Made by a program: the position numbers and the translations under genes
Part shown: in pieces, positions 45,847 through 53,952 of the stretch
Layout: every line of letters begins with the position of its first letter
Numbering within the stretch: the stretch's first letter is position 1
NCBI RefSeq assembly: GCF_003071065.1
Contig: NZ_QCXX01000001.1
Location: forward strand, 802,971 to 866,970
DNA length: 64,000 nucleotides
Source of the DNA: Sphingobacterium athyrii
Lineage (GTDB): Bacteria; Bacteroidota; Bacteroidia; Sphingobacteriales; Sphingobacteriaceae
Direction: 5' to 3'
Notes under the pieces: generated by a model
Told to the model about the DNA's origin: nothing
The model's input: the letters and a program-made list of their open reading frames with translations, nothing else
Databases searched by the model: none

Positions 45847-46659
45847 TTATGGAATATTTACTCTTTTGGCTTCATTGTAATTCCACCGCAGAATTCCTGT
45901 ACCGCGGGGGGTATCATAGTTAATTCTGGACGCCGCCCGAACAAAAACGGTACGACCAGCCGGAATTTCATTTGCGGACTCGATCTCAATAACCTGTCCC
46001 AACTTTGTATCAAAACTATTTCCACTATAGTCTATTTTGGTTGACCATCGCTCATCCCGTGCCCTATAACCTACCGTGGAGGAATAGCTAACAAATAACT
46101 GAATATCCTTAACATTTAGAAAATCTGGACTAAAATTTCCCATCGGTTCTATTTTTTCGCGAAAAAACTGTTCGCTTACCGCACGGGTGACCTTTACCTT
46201 AGCTTTTATCTTGCCGTTTTCGACAGTAGGGTCGCCAACCCATTCCACTTTAAGAAAAGGGTGCACCTCCATTTTTATTTCGTGCGAACCATTCAGCTCC
46301 ATCGTTTTACTATCGTCTGACAATACTTTACCATCAACATCTGTACGCACCAATGGGATAAAAGGCCCGTCTACCGTGATATGATAATTACCTTTAAATA
46401 ATTTGGTATGCTGAAAAGTTCCATCTGGCATGCAATAAAAGTCAGGGTTGTGCTCCACATTATCTCCCCAACTAAGCTCTGTCAATCGGACACGGATACC
46501 TTCACTCCCCTGATCGGTCAATACCGGTTCACCCGTCTGTGCATCAACGACAACTCCTTTTAATGCCACAGAAGGGGCTTCATAATTATCTGCCTCAAAG
46601 AGGCTACACGAACTCAGCATACATAATATGCCAATCGCGCCAAAAATGCTATTTTTCAT
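45847..46659 (-). CDS. DUF3823 surface lipoprotein (SusE/F position)
   Basis: 270 residues. The lipoprotein signal ends CMLSSC with Cys18. DUF3823 is recognised by LKGVVVDAQTGEPVLTDQGSEGIRVRLTELSWGDN, FYCMPDGTFQHTKLFKGNYHITVDGPFIPL and the C-terminal Ig-like strands FVRAASRINYDTPRGTGILRWNY. Proteins of this family follow SusC/SusD genes and are probably glycan-binding at the cell surface. It lies 91 bases after susD in the same direction. Confidence 0.85.
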   Translation of the reverse strand: MKNSIFGAIGILCMLSSCSLFEADNYEAPSVALKGVVVDAQTGEPVLTDQGSEGIRVRLTELSWGDNVEHNPDFYCMPDGTFQHTKLFKGNYHITVDGPFIPLVRTDVDGKVLSDDSKTMELNGSHEIKMEVHPFLKVEWVGDPTVENGKIKAKVKVTRAVSEQFFREKIEPMGNFSPDFLNVKDIQLFVSYSSTVGYRARDERWSTKIDYSGNSFDTKLGQVIEIESANEIPAGRTVFVRAASRINYDTPRGTGILRWNYNEAKRVNIP

Positions 46660-46750
46660 CTCTTGTAATTCATTATACGTTAATAGTAGAAATTCACTCC
46701 TCCAATTAAAACTGCCCTGTTCAATTACGTTCGCAGCACAGCATACTTAT

Positions 46751-48811
46751 CTATCGGTTGGGTTGCTGGTCGATCACTGGGCTTTTCGCCACCTCTCCAC
46801 CGGGAATTTCAAAATAATAGTCTACAGGTGTGTACCGGAATGTTTTGGTACTTACCCATTGAAATCGTGCATCAAAGAAGTATTTACCTGTTGCGGTGGA
46901 AAAAAACGGATACAATCCTCTGAACCTGAAGTTCTCGTTATTGCTGTATAAATTTTTATCCTTTTGTGTCCCCCAGAAACCATCCCGACCTTCAAAATGC
47001 AATACCCGCCAGCGACGTAAGTCCCATTTTGCCTTATGTTCAAATGCTAGTTCTTTACGACGCTCTCTTCGAACAATGTCTCTTCCGGTATTATCACCGG
47101 TTATTGTACCTGTAAGTAGATCTGCTCCTGCCCGCGAGCGAATCTCATTGACGGCGGTAGTTGCTGTCTGTAGCAGGTCGCTTCCATCGGTGGGGTTCGC
47201 TCCCAGCATTTTCAGCTCAACAGCTGCTTCGGCAGCATTCAACAAGACTTCCGCATAGCGCATCAAAATAAAGGGCTGATCGGATTTCCCTTCGCCAACT
47301 TCTTTTGCTGGATTTGTATTGAGCCATTTACGTACATAAAACCCTGTTAGTGTCGCTTCACCATTATCAAAGAATGGTCCTTCGTTTCCAGCGGCATTCA
47401 TTTTTTGCCCATTGTAATCCACCGTTTGCTGTCCATTCCCATCTCTTGGACTCAGATATAAAGTCTTTGGTGAGCCCGAATAAGCACCCAGCTGTTGATA
47501 ACGCGTATCCGCTGTAGCATAAGAATAATCTGAGAACAACGGTTTTATAGGAGTCTGACCGGTATAAACCCCTGCCCGTATATCCATTTTTCTTTCCTTG
47601 AAGATATCATCAGGAAAAATAACATAAGCACGCAAGCGAGGTTCCGCGTTTTTAAAGAAGTCCATCGGTTTGTCGTACAGTTTATACTCACCCTCCTTGT
47701 TGCTTTGTCCGGTAGTCACTTTGACTGTTCCGTCAGGGTACTTGTCAAATCCATCAAACAACTCCATAAAATCCACCGTAGGACAGGTGCCGGCAGAAAG
47801 TGGTGACCGAAAGGTGAAAGGCGAACTAAATGCATCAAAACTATGTGTCAACGTCGGATAAACATATTCTTTGACGTAGATATTTTCCGGGCTACTGAGG
47901 TCACTAAACATATCCACCATATTTTGATATTGCGCATCTTTATCGTTCGCTGCCCATTTCTTTTTATACAGAGAATAGCCTCCCGCCGTTATTACTTGTC
48001 GGGCAGCAGCATAGGCTTCTGCAAAGTACTTTTGTGAAGCGGTTTTTGCTGTAGTGGGGTCAAAACCGATAACCCGTACACCAGTTTTCCTTCCGAGTCC
48101 TGTCAAGCGACCGGAAACAGTTTCATTGTATTTGGCCACACTTCCCGCATAGAGCATGGCTTCGGATTTAAAAGAAAGGGCGACAAATTTATTAGAATAA
48201 CCAGTTTTAGGACCTTTTGGAAGCATTAATTTGATTGCTTCATCATAATCCTTCAGGATCTGGTTCCAGGTATCTTCTTCCGATGCACGGGGGACTTCTA
48301 AGTTTTCCGAAGTGTTTGGATACTGCAAAACCTTCGTCACTAATGGAATCCCTCCAAACCGTCGGGCCATAGCGTAAAATACCGTTGCCCGAACATAATA
48401 TCCTTCACCTAAATAATGGTTGTAAAGATCTTCAGAAAACTTGTCCTTGTAATTGGGTAAATTCTCGATCAAATGGTTTGCATCCCGAAGTAATTCGAAT
48501 GCTCTCTCCCAATAGGCTGTCCTTTCACCGGTAAAGGAAGTACTAATGCCATCCCTGGTCACAGCTTCCCCAGTTCCTTCAATGCCGATGGCAGCCAACC
48601 AGCCATTGAATTCTATTCCCCATTGTGCCATATATTTGAAATCTTCAAAAGGCATTAGGCTATACATCCTGGCCATGTAAATATCCATGCCAGCGGGACT
48701 GTTCAACAGATCTTGATCTGTCACCACATTTTTGGGCGTAATATCGAGATCGGCGCAACCGGTAAATCCGATTGAGCCAGCTAATGATAATATAATGAGT
48801 AGTTTTTTCAT
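46751..48811 (-). CDS. SusD/RagB-family glycan-binding outer-membrane lipoprotein
   Basis: 686 residues. The lipoprotein signal ends GFTGC with Cys19. The SusD fold shows as MYSLMPFEDFKYMAQWG, YNHYLGEGYYVRATVFYAMARRFGGIPLVTKVL, SEEDTWNQILKDYDEAIKLM, and the C-terminal RRERRKELAFEHKAKWDLRRWRV. SusD caps the SusC channel and helps capture oligosaccharides. It starts 19 bases after the susC stop, so the two are co-translated from one message. Confidence 0.95.
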   Translation of the reverse strand: MKKLLIILSLAGSIGFTGCADLDITPKNVVTDQDLLNSPAGMDIYMARMYSLMPFEDFKYMAQWGIEFNGWLAAIGIEGTGEAVTRDGISTSFTGERTAYWERAFELLRDANHLIENLPNYKDKFSEDLYNHYLGEGYYVRATVFYAMARRFGGIPLVTKVLQYPNTSENLEVPRASEEDTWNQILKDYDEAIKLMLPKGPKTGYSNKFVALSFKSEAMLYAGSVAKYNETVSGRLTGLGRKTGVRVIGFDPTTAKTASQKYFAEAYAAARQVITAGGYSLYKKKWAANDKDAQYQNMVDMFSDLSSPENIYVKEYVYPTLTHSFDAFSSPFTFRSPLSAGTCPTVDFMELFDGFDKYPDGTVKVTTGQSNKEGEYKLYDKPMDFFKNAEPRLRAYVIFPDDIFKERKMDIRAGVYTGQTPIKPLFSDYSYATADTRYQQLGAYSGSPKTLYLSPRDGNGQQTVDYNGQKMNAAGNEGPFFDNGEATLTGFYVRKWLNTNPAKEVGEGKSDQPFILMRYAEVLLNAAEAAVELKMLGANPTDGSDLLQTATTAVNEIRSRAGADLLTGTITGDNTGRDIVRRERRKELAFEHKAKWDLRRWRVLHFEGRDGFWGTQKDKNLYSNNENFRFRGLYPFFSTATGKYFFDARFQWVSTKTFRYTPVDYYFEIPGGEVAKSPVIDQQPNR

Positions 48812-48830
48812 TGGAATATTTTTTTGCGTG

Positions 48831-51800
48831 CTAAAAAGTAAGCGATAAGCCTAATGAGTAGGTCTTATTCAATGGATACATCCGACCTAAGTCATTATCC
48901 GGATGTTCGGGATCCACAAATCGTACGCCTGTTATTGTAAATAAATTATAGGCATTCGCATACACGCGTAAACGCATCGTCGACGAAGGCTTTAGATTTG
49001 AGAAAGTATATCCTAGTTCCAAACTCTTCAATCTTAAGTAAGCTGTACTGACGCGATTGAATTCAGAGTTTTCCTTTGGATATCTTCCCGTAAAGGCATA
49101 ATATCCTTTCACCCATGCTGTTGCCGGATCATAGGGATCAGCGGAAGGATCCACGGGATGCCAGCGATCAAGATATTGTTCCAGCGTTCCACCACCATTT
49201 GATCCCCAGATTGCATAGAGAGGTTCTTTATACTGCATGGAACCGAGAGCAGACCCTTGCAATAATAAGTTCATATCAAAATTTTTGTAGGAAGTCTCAA
49301 GGTTCATACTATAGTTAACCCAAGGTGTCTGGTCGAAGGCAAAGGGATGCTCATCTTGACCATTAATTTCACCATCTCCATTCCAATCCAGGTATTTATA
49401 ATCTCCGGGCAATACATCACGTTCCTTATAAATCGGGTAGCTCCAGATATCTGCCCAATTTTCGTATCTACCGGCTGATTCATAGCCAAACTGAAGCCCC
49501 TGATAACGATTGTTCAGATTATCATTACGCCAGCGATCATAGGAATTGCTATAAGGTCCATTTTCAACGGAAACCAAATATTTATTCCTTGTTACCGTGG
49601 CGATCGCGCGAATATTATAGGAGAAATCATTGATTCTATTGCGATGTTTCAATTCCAGTTCTAGCCCCATATGACGATCACTATCCGCATTTTGCAAGGG
49701 CGGAACAGCCCCGATTACTGTAGGGAATTCGCTTTCAGGACGCTTAAATAGTCCTGATCTCGTGCGTTCAAAATAATCCAAGGTAAAACCAAATAAACCA
49801 TTCCAACCTTCAAAGTCTATACCGGCATTGAATGTTTTTGCAGTAAACCATGTAATTAACTCGTTTGCAATAGGTTTACGCGTAACTCCAGTGACGTATT
49901 TACCACCAAAAATATAACCCGGAGCATACTGATTGTTATAGCCGTTTTCGGCATTTCCGCTAGTTGCTGGATAAATATAGCCCGGTAACCAGCCAAAATC
50001 CCAGTCTTTGAACTGATCATCACCCAATGCGCCATAACTTGCTCTCAATTTTAACTGATTGACAAAAGAAAGTGCATCACTAGACTTGAAAAACGGTTCT
50101 TCAGAAATACGCCAGCCTACTGAAGCTGATGGAAAAAATCCCCATTGATGCCCTTTTGCGAAACGCGACGATCCATCATACCGAAACTGGAATTCAGCGA
50201 TGTATCGGCCTGCAAAATCGTAGTTCACCCGCCCAAATAAAGCCGATTTCGCTTCGTTGTAGTAATCACTGATCGCGCCATACATTGAAGTCATCTGACC
50301 GTCTTCTACGCCAGCGAGCAATTGATCAGAACCAAAAGCAAGATTTTTCAGTCCATAAAAGTTATCGCCGTCACTTTTTTGTGATTCCCATCCCACAAGT
50401 CCGGATAGCTTATGTTGCTCCCCAAACGTTCGATCATAATTCAAGATAAATTGCCCCAATACCTGTTGTTTATCGAAAAACTCCCGTTTCATTTGATTCG
50501 GGCTGCTCAGATTATAGAGTTTCTGATCATATTTACCCGTTGTTTTATTCAACGCATATTGATAATATTCCTTTCTGAATAGGGAATTGTTATCCGTACG
50601 GTAATCATAACTAATCAATGCTTTTGCGGAAAACCCTTGCAGAAGAGGTGATAAATTACTCAGATCGTAGTTCAGCGCAGCGGAGGATTGAAAGGTCTTC
50701 TTTTTGAATTTGCGGTATCCGGAAATATCTGCATCCATCATCGCGACAGTATTTTGTTCTAAATCCAGTCCCTCATAATTTAACAAGGTATTTTCGGGAT
50801 CAGCATACGCGGCGAATAACATCCCCTGTTTCCAATAGTTTCGAATAATATCAACAGAGCTGTTATAGGGATTATTTTGCTGATCGGCCATACCACTAAT
50901 ATTCAGATCCAATTTCAATCCCTTGGCCAATTCTGCCGAAATATTGGAACGTAGGTTGTATTTATTATAATTGAGATCACCTGATTTAAAGAATCCTTGT
51001 TGATAAGAATAGCCCCCGCCAATATAATACTGAACTTTATTACTACCGCCAGAAAAGCTAATATCGTGCTGAGTCTGCGGTGCATATTTGGAGAAGATTA
51101 ACGAGGTCCAGTCTGATGAACGTCGTGTCCCATTTCTAAAATCTTCGAAATCTTTTTCCGTATAAATAGGACTACCACCATTGATGTTGTTCATGGACTT
51201 CTCATTGTAGATCGTCATTGCGCTGATCGCATCGGCCAATACAGGTAGACCCGAAGGCCTTTGGAAGGTATAAGATCCATTATAATTCACTGTGGTCTTC
51301 CCTTCCTTCCCTTTTTTGGTTGTAACCAAAACAACACCATTAGCCGAACGCACCCCATAAATTGCTGCCGATGCATCCTTTAATACCGAAACATCTTCAA
51401 TATCACTTGGATTCAGGCGTTGAAAGTCTTCGCTCGTACGAGGAACCCCGTCGATCACAACCAGTGGAGCACCAAGTCCACGAATGTCGAAATTAGCACT
51501 GTAGGCACCCGGCTCTGCACTTCTCTGCCACACGCGTACGCCGGCCACACGACCCGTCAGCATATTCTGCGGATTTTCATTTTTCGTCTGCCTCATTTCC
51601 GTCCCCTTTACGGAGGAAATAGCTCCTGTAAGAGACTGCTTTTTCTGCGTTCCATAACCGACAACAACCACAGTTTCCAACTGTGTATCATCGCTTTGCA
51701 ACACAACATTAATTGTGGATTTTCCCTCAGTAAGCTCTTCCTTAGCGTTGAAACCAAGTGATTTAAATAAAAGCTTTTTCCCTTCCGGAACACTGATAGT

Positions 51801-52010
51801 ATAACTACCATCCGCATCAGTCGTTGTTTCAATGCGAGTACCGGCATTCTGAACCGATATTGTCACTCCGGCAATAGGCTTATTGTTACTATCGAGCACT
51901 TTTCCACTGACATTCTTCTGTTGTGCCCATCCGATGGACGGAATGCCCAGCGCCATCAGCACGAGCAGCGTGCTGAGTCGCCGCCTTGATTTCCCTATAT
52001 CCTTTTTCAT
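48831..52010 (-). CDS. SusC/RagA-family TonB-linked outer-membrane transporter
   Basis: 1059 residues. A signal peptide (LSTLLVLMALGIPSIGWAQQ) is followed by a carboxypeptidase-regulatory-like domain (NVSGKVLDSNNKPIAGVTISVQNAGT), the SusC linker LETVVVVGYGTQKKQSLTGAISSVKG, a plug (RGLGAPLVVIDGVPRTSEDFQRLNPSDIEDVSVLKDASAAIYGVRSANGVVLVTTKKGKEGKTTVNY) and a 22-strand barrel ending in GLSLTF. It imports glycan fragments driven by TonB. It has no N-terminal STN domain, so anti-sigma signalling through it is unlikely. A partial copy of the dispersed repeat may lie in its 127-base leader. Confidence 0.97.
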   Translation of the reverse strand: MKKDIGKSRRRLSTLLVLMALGIPSIGWAQQKNVSGKVLDSNNKPIAGVTISVQNAGTRIETTTDADGSYTISVPEGKKLLFKSLGFNAKEELTEGKSTINVVLQSDDTQLETVVVVGYGTQKKQSLTGAISSVKGTEMRQTKNENPQNMLTGRVAGVRVWQRSAEPGAYSANFDIRGLGAPLVVIDGVPRTSEDFQRLNPSDIEDVSVLKDASAAIYGVRSANGVVLVTTKKGKEGKTTVNYNGSYTFQRPSGLPVLADAISAMTIYNEKSMNNINGGSPIYTEKDFEDFRNGTRRSSDWTSLIFSKYAPQTQHDISFSGGSNKVQYYIGGGYSYQQGFFKSGDLNYNKYNLRSNISAELAKGLKLDLNISGMADQQNNPYNSSVDIIRNYWKQGMLFAAYADPENTLLNYEGLDLEQNTVAMMDADISGYRKFKKKTFQSSAALNYDLSNLSPLLQGFSAKALISYDYRTDNNSLFRKEYYQYALNKTTGKYDQKLYNLSSPNQMKREFFDKQQVLGQFILNYDRTFGEQHKLSGLVGWESQKSDGDNFYGLKNLAFGSDQLLAGVEDGQMTSMYGAISDYYNEAKSALFGRVNYDFAGRYIAEFQFRYDGSSRFAKGHQWGFFPSASVGWRISEEPFFKSSDALSFVNQLKLRASYGALGDDQFKDWDFGWLPGYIYPATSGNAENGYNNQYAPGYIFGGKYVTGVTRKPIANELITWFTAKTFNAGIDFEGWNGLFGFTLDYFERTRSGLFKRPESEFPTVIGAVPPLQNADSDRHMGLELELKHRNRINDFSYNIRAIATVTRNKYLVSVENGPYSNSYDRWRNDNLNNRYQGLQFGYESAGRYENWADIWSYPIYKERDVLPGDYKYLDWNGDGEINGQDEHPFAFDQTPWVNYSMNLETSYKNFDMNLLLQGSALGSMQYKEPLYAIWGSNGGGTLEQYLDRWHPVDPSADPYDPATAWVKGYYAFTGRYPKENSEFNRVSTAYLRLKSLELGYTFSNLKPSSTMRLRVYANAYNLFTITGVRFVDPEHPDNDLGRMYPLNKTYSLGLSLTF

Positions 52011-52137
52011 CTTAATAAATTGGTTTTTAAATAGTTATCATACTACCTGATGTATTTCATGAGCTCGAAAGCCCGGTTTTTATTGGTATTCGTTTTTCTT
52101 ATTCACAATTGTTTATGCCGATCTTTTGTTCATCGCA

Positions 52138-53595
52138 CTATCCGCCGGCCTCATATTGCGATAGCATCGCATACTGTGCCGCATAAGCGAACATGAACAT
52201 CCCTTCCAGGTTATTTTTGTCTTTGTCCGCATGCCATCCTCCAAGAAGGTCCTGTGGTAATAAACCGGAGCGCAAAAAATGGCTATACCCGTAGTCCAAA
52301 TTCTGCTGAAAGGTGTCCATGTAACTTCCCGCTTTTTCAAAGACTGGAGAAATCTGAAGAAACCCCCGAAGTAATACACCATTAAACCAGTTGTTAAACC
52401 CGTCCGAAGCATAGGTATAATGCGCCGAAACCTGTGAATCAGGCCTGGCAAAGTACCGGAAACTGGCATTCGCGAGTTCCTTTCCTTCTTCCAAATAGAT
52501 CTTAGATCGGGTCGCGCGGTACAGATCAGCAGCTCCAGAAATCATTGTTCCACTGTTGTAGGAAAAAGAGGTTCCGACGGCTTTCCTTAATTGGGTATTT
52601 TTGCGGTATTTTACGCCATCAACAATTTCGTAGGCAATGCTACAATCTGGATAACAGTCGCCCATCATATCGTCATAGACACCTTTATTATTCAATAAGT
52701 GATCTTTTTGCCAAGCATAAATCCTTTTAGCAAAATCCAAATAAAAATCACTTTTTCGGATCATTTTAGAACGGCGGGATTGTTTATCCTTGGCATCAAT
52801 ATAATTGTATGTTATCTGGTCCTTCTTTTTCTTATAGATTTCATGCAGCCAGACCAAAGGGCTAACCATTGGGGCATTGCTACAGGCATGTTTGGTCACA
52901 TATCCGGGGCCCCACGGGATTCCACCGTTCTCATTCCCTTGATCATTGCGGGTACAGTCCCATCCATCCAGGACGTAAGCTGTTAGATATTCTGCTTCTT
53001 TCAAATAGGTATCTTTACCGGTCAGGTGATAGGCTTCTATCAACTCGCGTATCATCCACATTTGATCGTCATAAACATTCAGAATACCTGTTGCGTTAGC
53101 TTCGCCTTTTTCGCGCGCACGGTCCACCGCATATACTGTCCAGTCCTTAGTTTGTGTAAAAGAAATCAGGTTGAATTTCCCCAAATAATAAGCAGCATTT
53201 TCATGGAGCTGGGCCAACAGGTCAACATAGCGCTTATAATGTTTATCAAATAGGCCATGATTCCCCTTTTCTTTTTGCAGTCTGAGACCACTCAATATCG
53301 CATTGACAGCTTCTATTGAAGCGGAATACATCCATACGCTTGCCTTTTCTTCGGGACGCACCTTTGTATCCGGGTTATAAAAACGATACATGGCTTGCCT
53401 GTCGGCTGAGAAATAAACTTCCATGGACCGATCAACGAGTTCCATCGCACGGACCAAGTTTTGCTCTTGAACAGACTGAAAGTTATTGATATTGATAACA
53501 GAAAAGGAGGTTCGTGTTTCACCGTGCGCGTGCCGAACAATCATCATTGATACGCAAGCAACAACAATTAATTGCAGCTTTTTAAAGACTTTCAT
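52138..53595 (-). CDS. Glycoside hydrolase family 76 protein (alpha-1,6-mannanase-like)
   Basis: 485 residues with a signal peptide (LIVVACVSMMIVRHAHG). The alpha/alpha-barrel of GH76 is seen in GILNVYDDQMWMIRELIEAYHLTGKDTYLKEAEYLTAYVLDGWDC, with the catalytic Asp176-Asp177 pair, and in FSYNSGTMISGAADLYRATRSKIYLEEGKELANASFRYF. Characterised members are endo-alpha-1,6-mannanases of fungal mannan. It is first in the SusC/SusD transcript and divergent from the SARP-like regulator. The arabinose-type enzymes across the convergent regulator do not match a mannan substrate, so the target is uncertain. Confidence 0.85.
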   Translation of the reverse strand: MKVFKKLQLIVVACVSMMIVRHAHGETRTSFSVININNFQSVQEQNLVRAMELVDRSMEVYFSADRQAMYRFYNPDTKVRPEEKASVWMYSASIEAVNAILSGLRLQKEKGNHGLFDKHYKRYVDLLAQLHENAAYYLGKFNLISFTQTKDWTVYAVDRAREKGEANATGILNVYDDQMWMIRELIEAYHLTGKDTYLKEAEYLTAYVLDGWDCTRNDQGNENGGIPWGPGYVTKHACSNAPMVSPLVWLHEIYKKKKDQITYNYIDAKDKQSRRSKMIRKSDFYLDFAKRIYAWQKDHLLNNKGVYDDMMGDCYPDCSIAYEIVDGVKYRKNTQLRKAVGTSFSYNSGTMISGAADLYRATRSKIYLEEGKELANASFRYFARPDSQVSAHYTYASDGFNNWFNGVLLRGFLQISPVFEKAGSYMDTFQQNLDYGYSHFLRSGLLPQDLLGGWHADKDKNNLEGMFMFAYAAQYAMLSQYEAGG

Positions 53596-53952
53596 AAGTA
53601 AGATTTCGATTTATAATTAGTTCGAGTTCCCACTGGAAATACCTGCAGGAATTCTAACGCAAGGTAATGTCGAATGATTAATTTTTGGGTTAAAATCGGG
53701 TTAAAACGCAAAAATAAAACAATAACCCAGCGACTATTTTTTTATAGCTTAATAGGAGACACAAATGCCTGTCGTGATTGTAACGTAGCTTTTATTTTAT
53801 TGCGCGCATTTTTTTGCATACTTTTAATCCTGTAAGATATTGATAAGGGATATCCTAACCGTTACGATTTCATAAAAAGCCGACAAGGAACAATCTTTAT
53901 ATTGAACAGCTCATTGTCGACAACTATTGGTTTAAGTTTTTTTGATTGCGCT
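53596..53952. other. Divergent control region between GH76 and the SARP-like regulator
   Basis: 357 bases without a gene. It holds the 11-bp-spaced direct repeats at 53687-53706 and a -7-like element on the minus strand (TACCTTGC, just below the repeats, one mismatch to TAnnTTTG). The 8-base palindrome GGATATCC is at 53848-53855. No strong promoter for the regulator was recognised. Confidence 0.4.
53687..53706. promoter_or_regulatory. Direct repeats GGGTTAAAA spaced 11 bp (candidate regulator site)
   Basis: GGGTTAAAA occurs at 53687-53695 and again at 53698-53706, one helical turn apart. It is about 92-111 bases upstream of the GH76 start and about 20 bases upstream of a -7-like element. SARP-family activators are known to bind direct repeats with 11-bp periodicity, and the neighbouring regulator has a SARP-like domain. 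Confidence 0.5.

Noticed and set aside
52055..52080. Third full copy of the dispersed repeat before susC
   Set aside because: Only about a dozen contiguous bases match well; kept as a weak relative and not as a feature.
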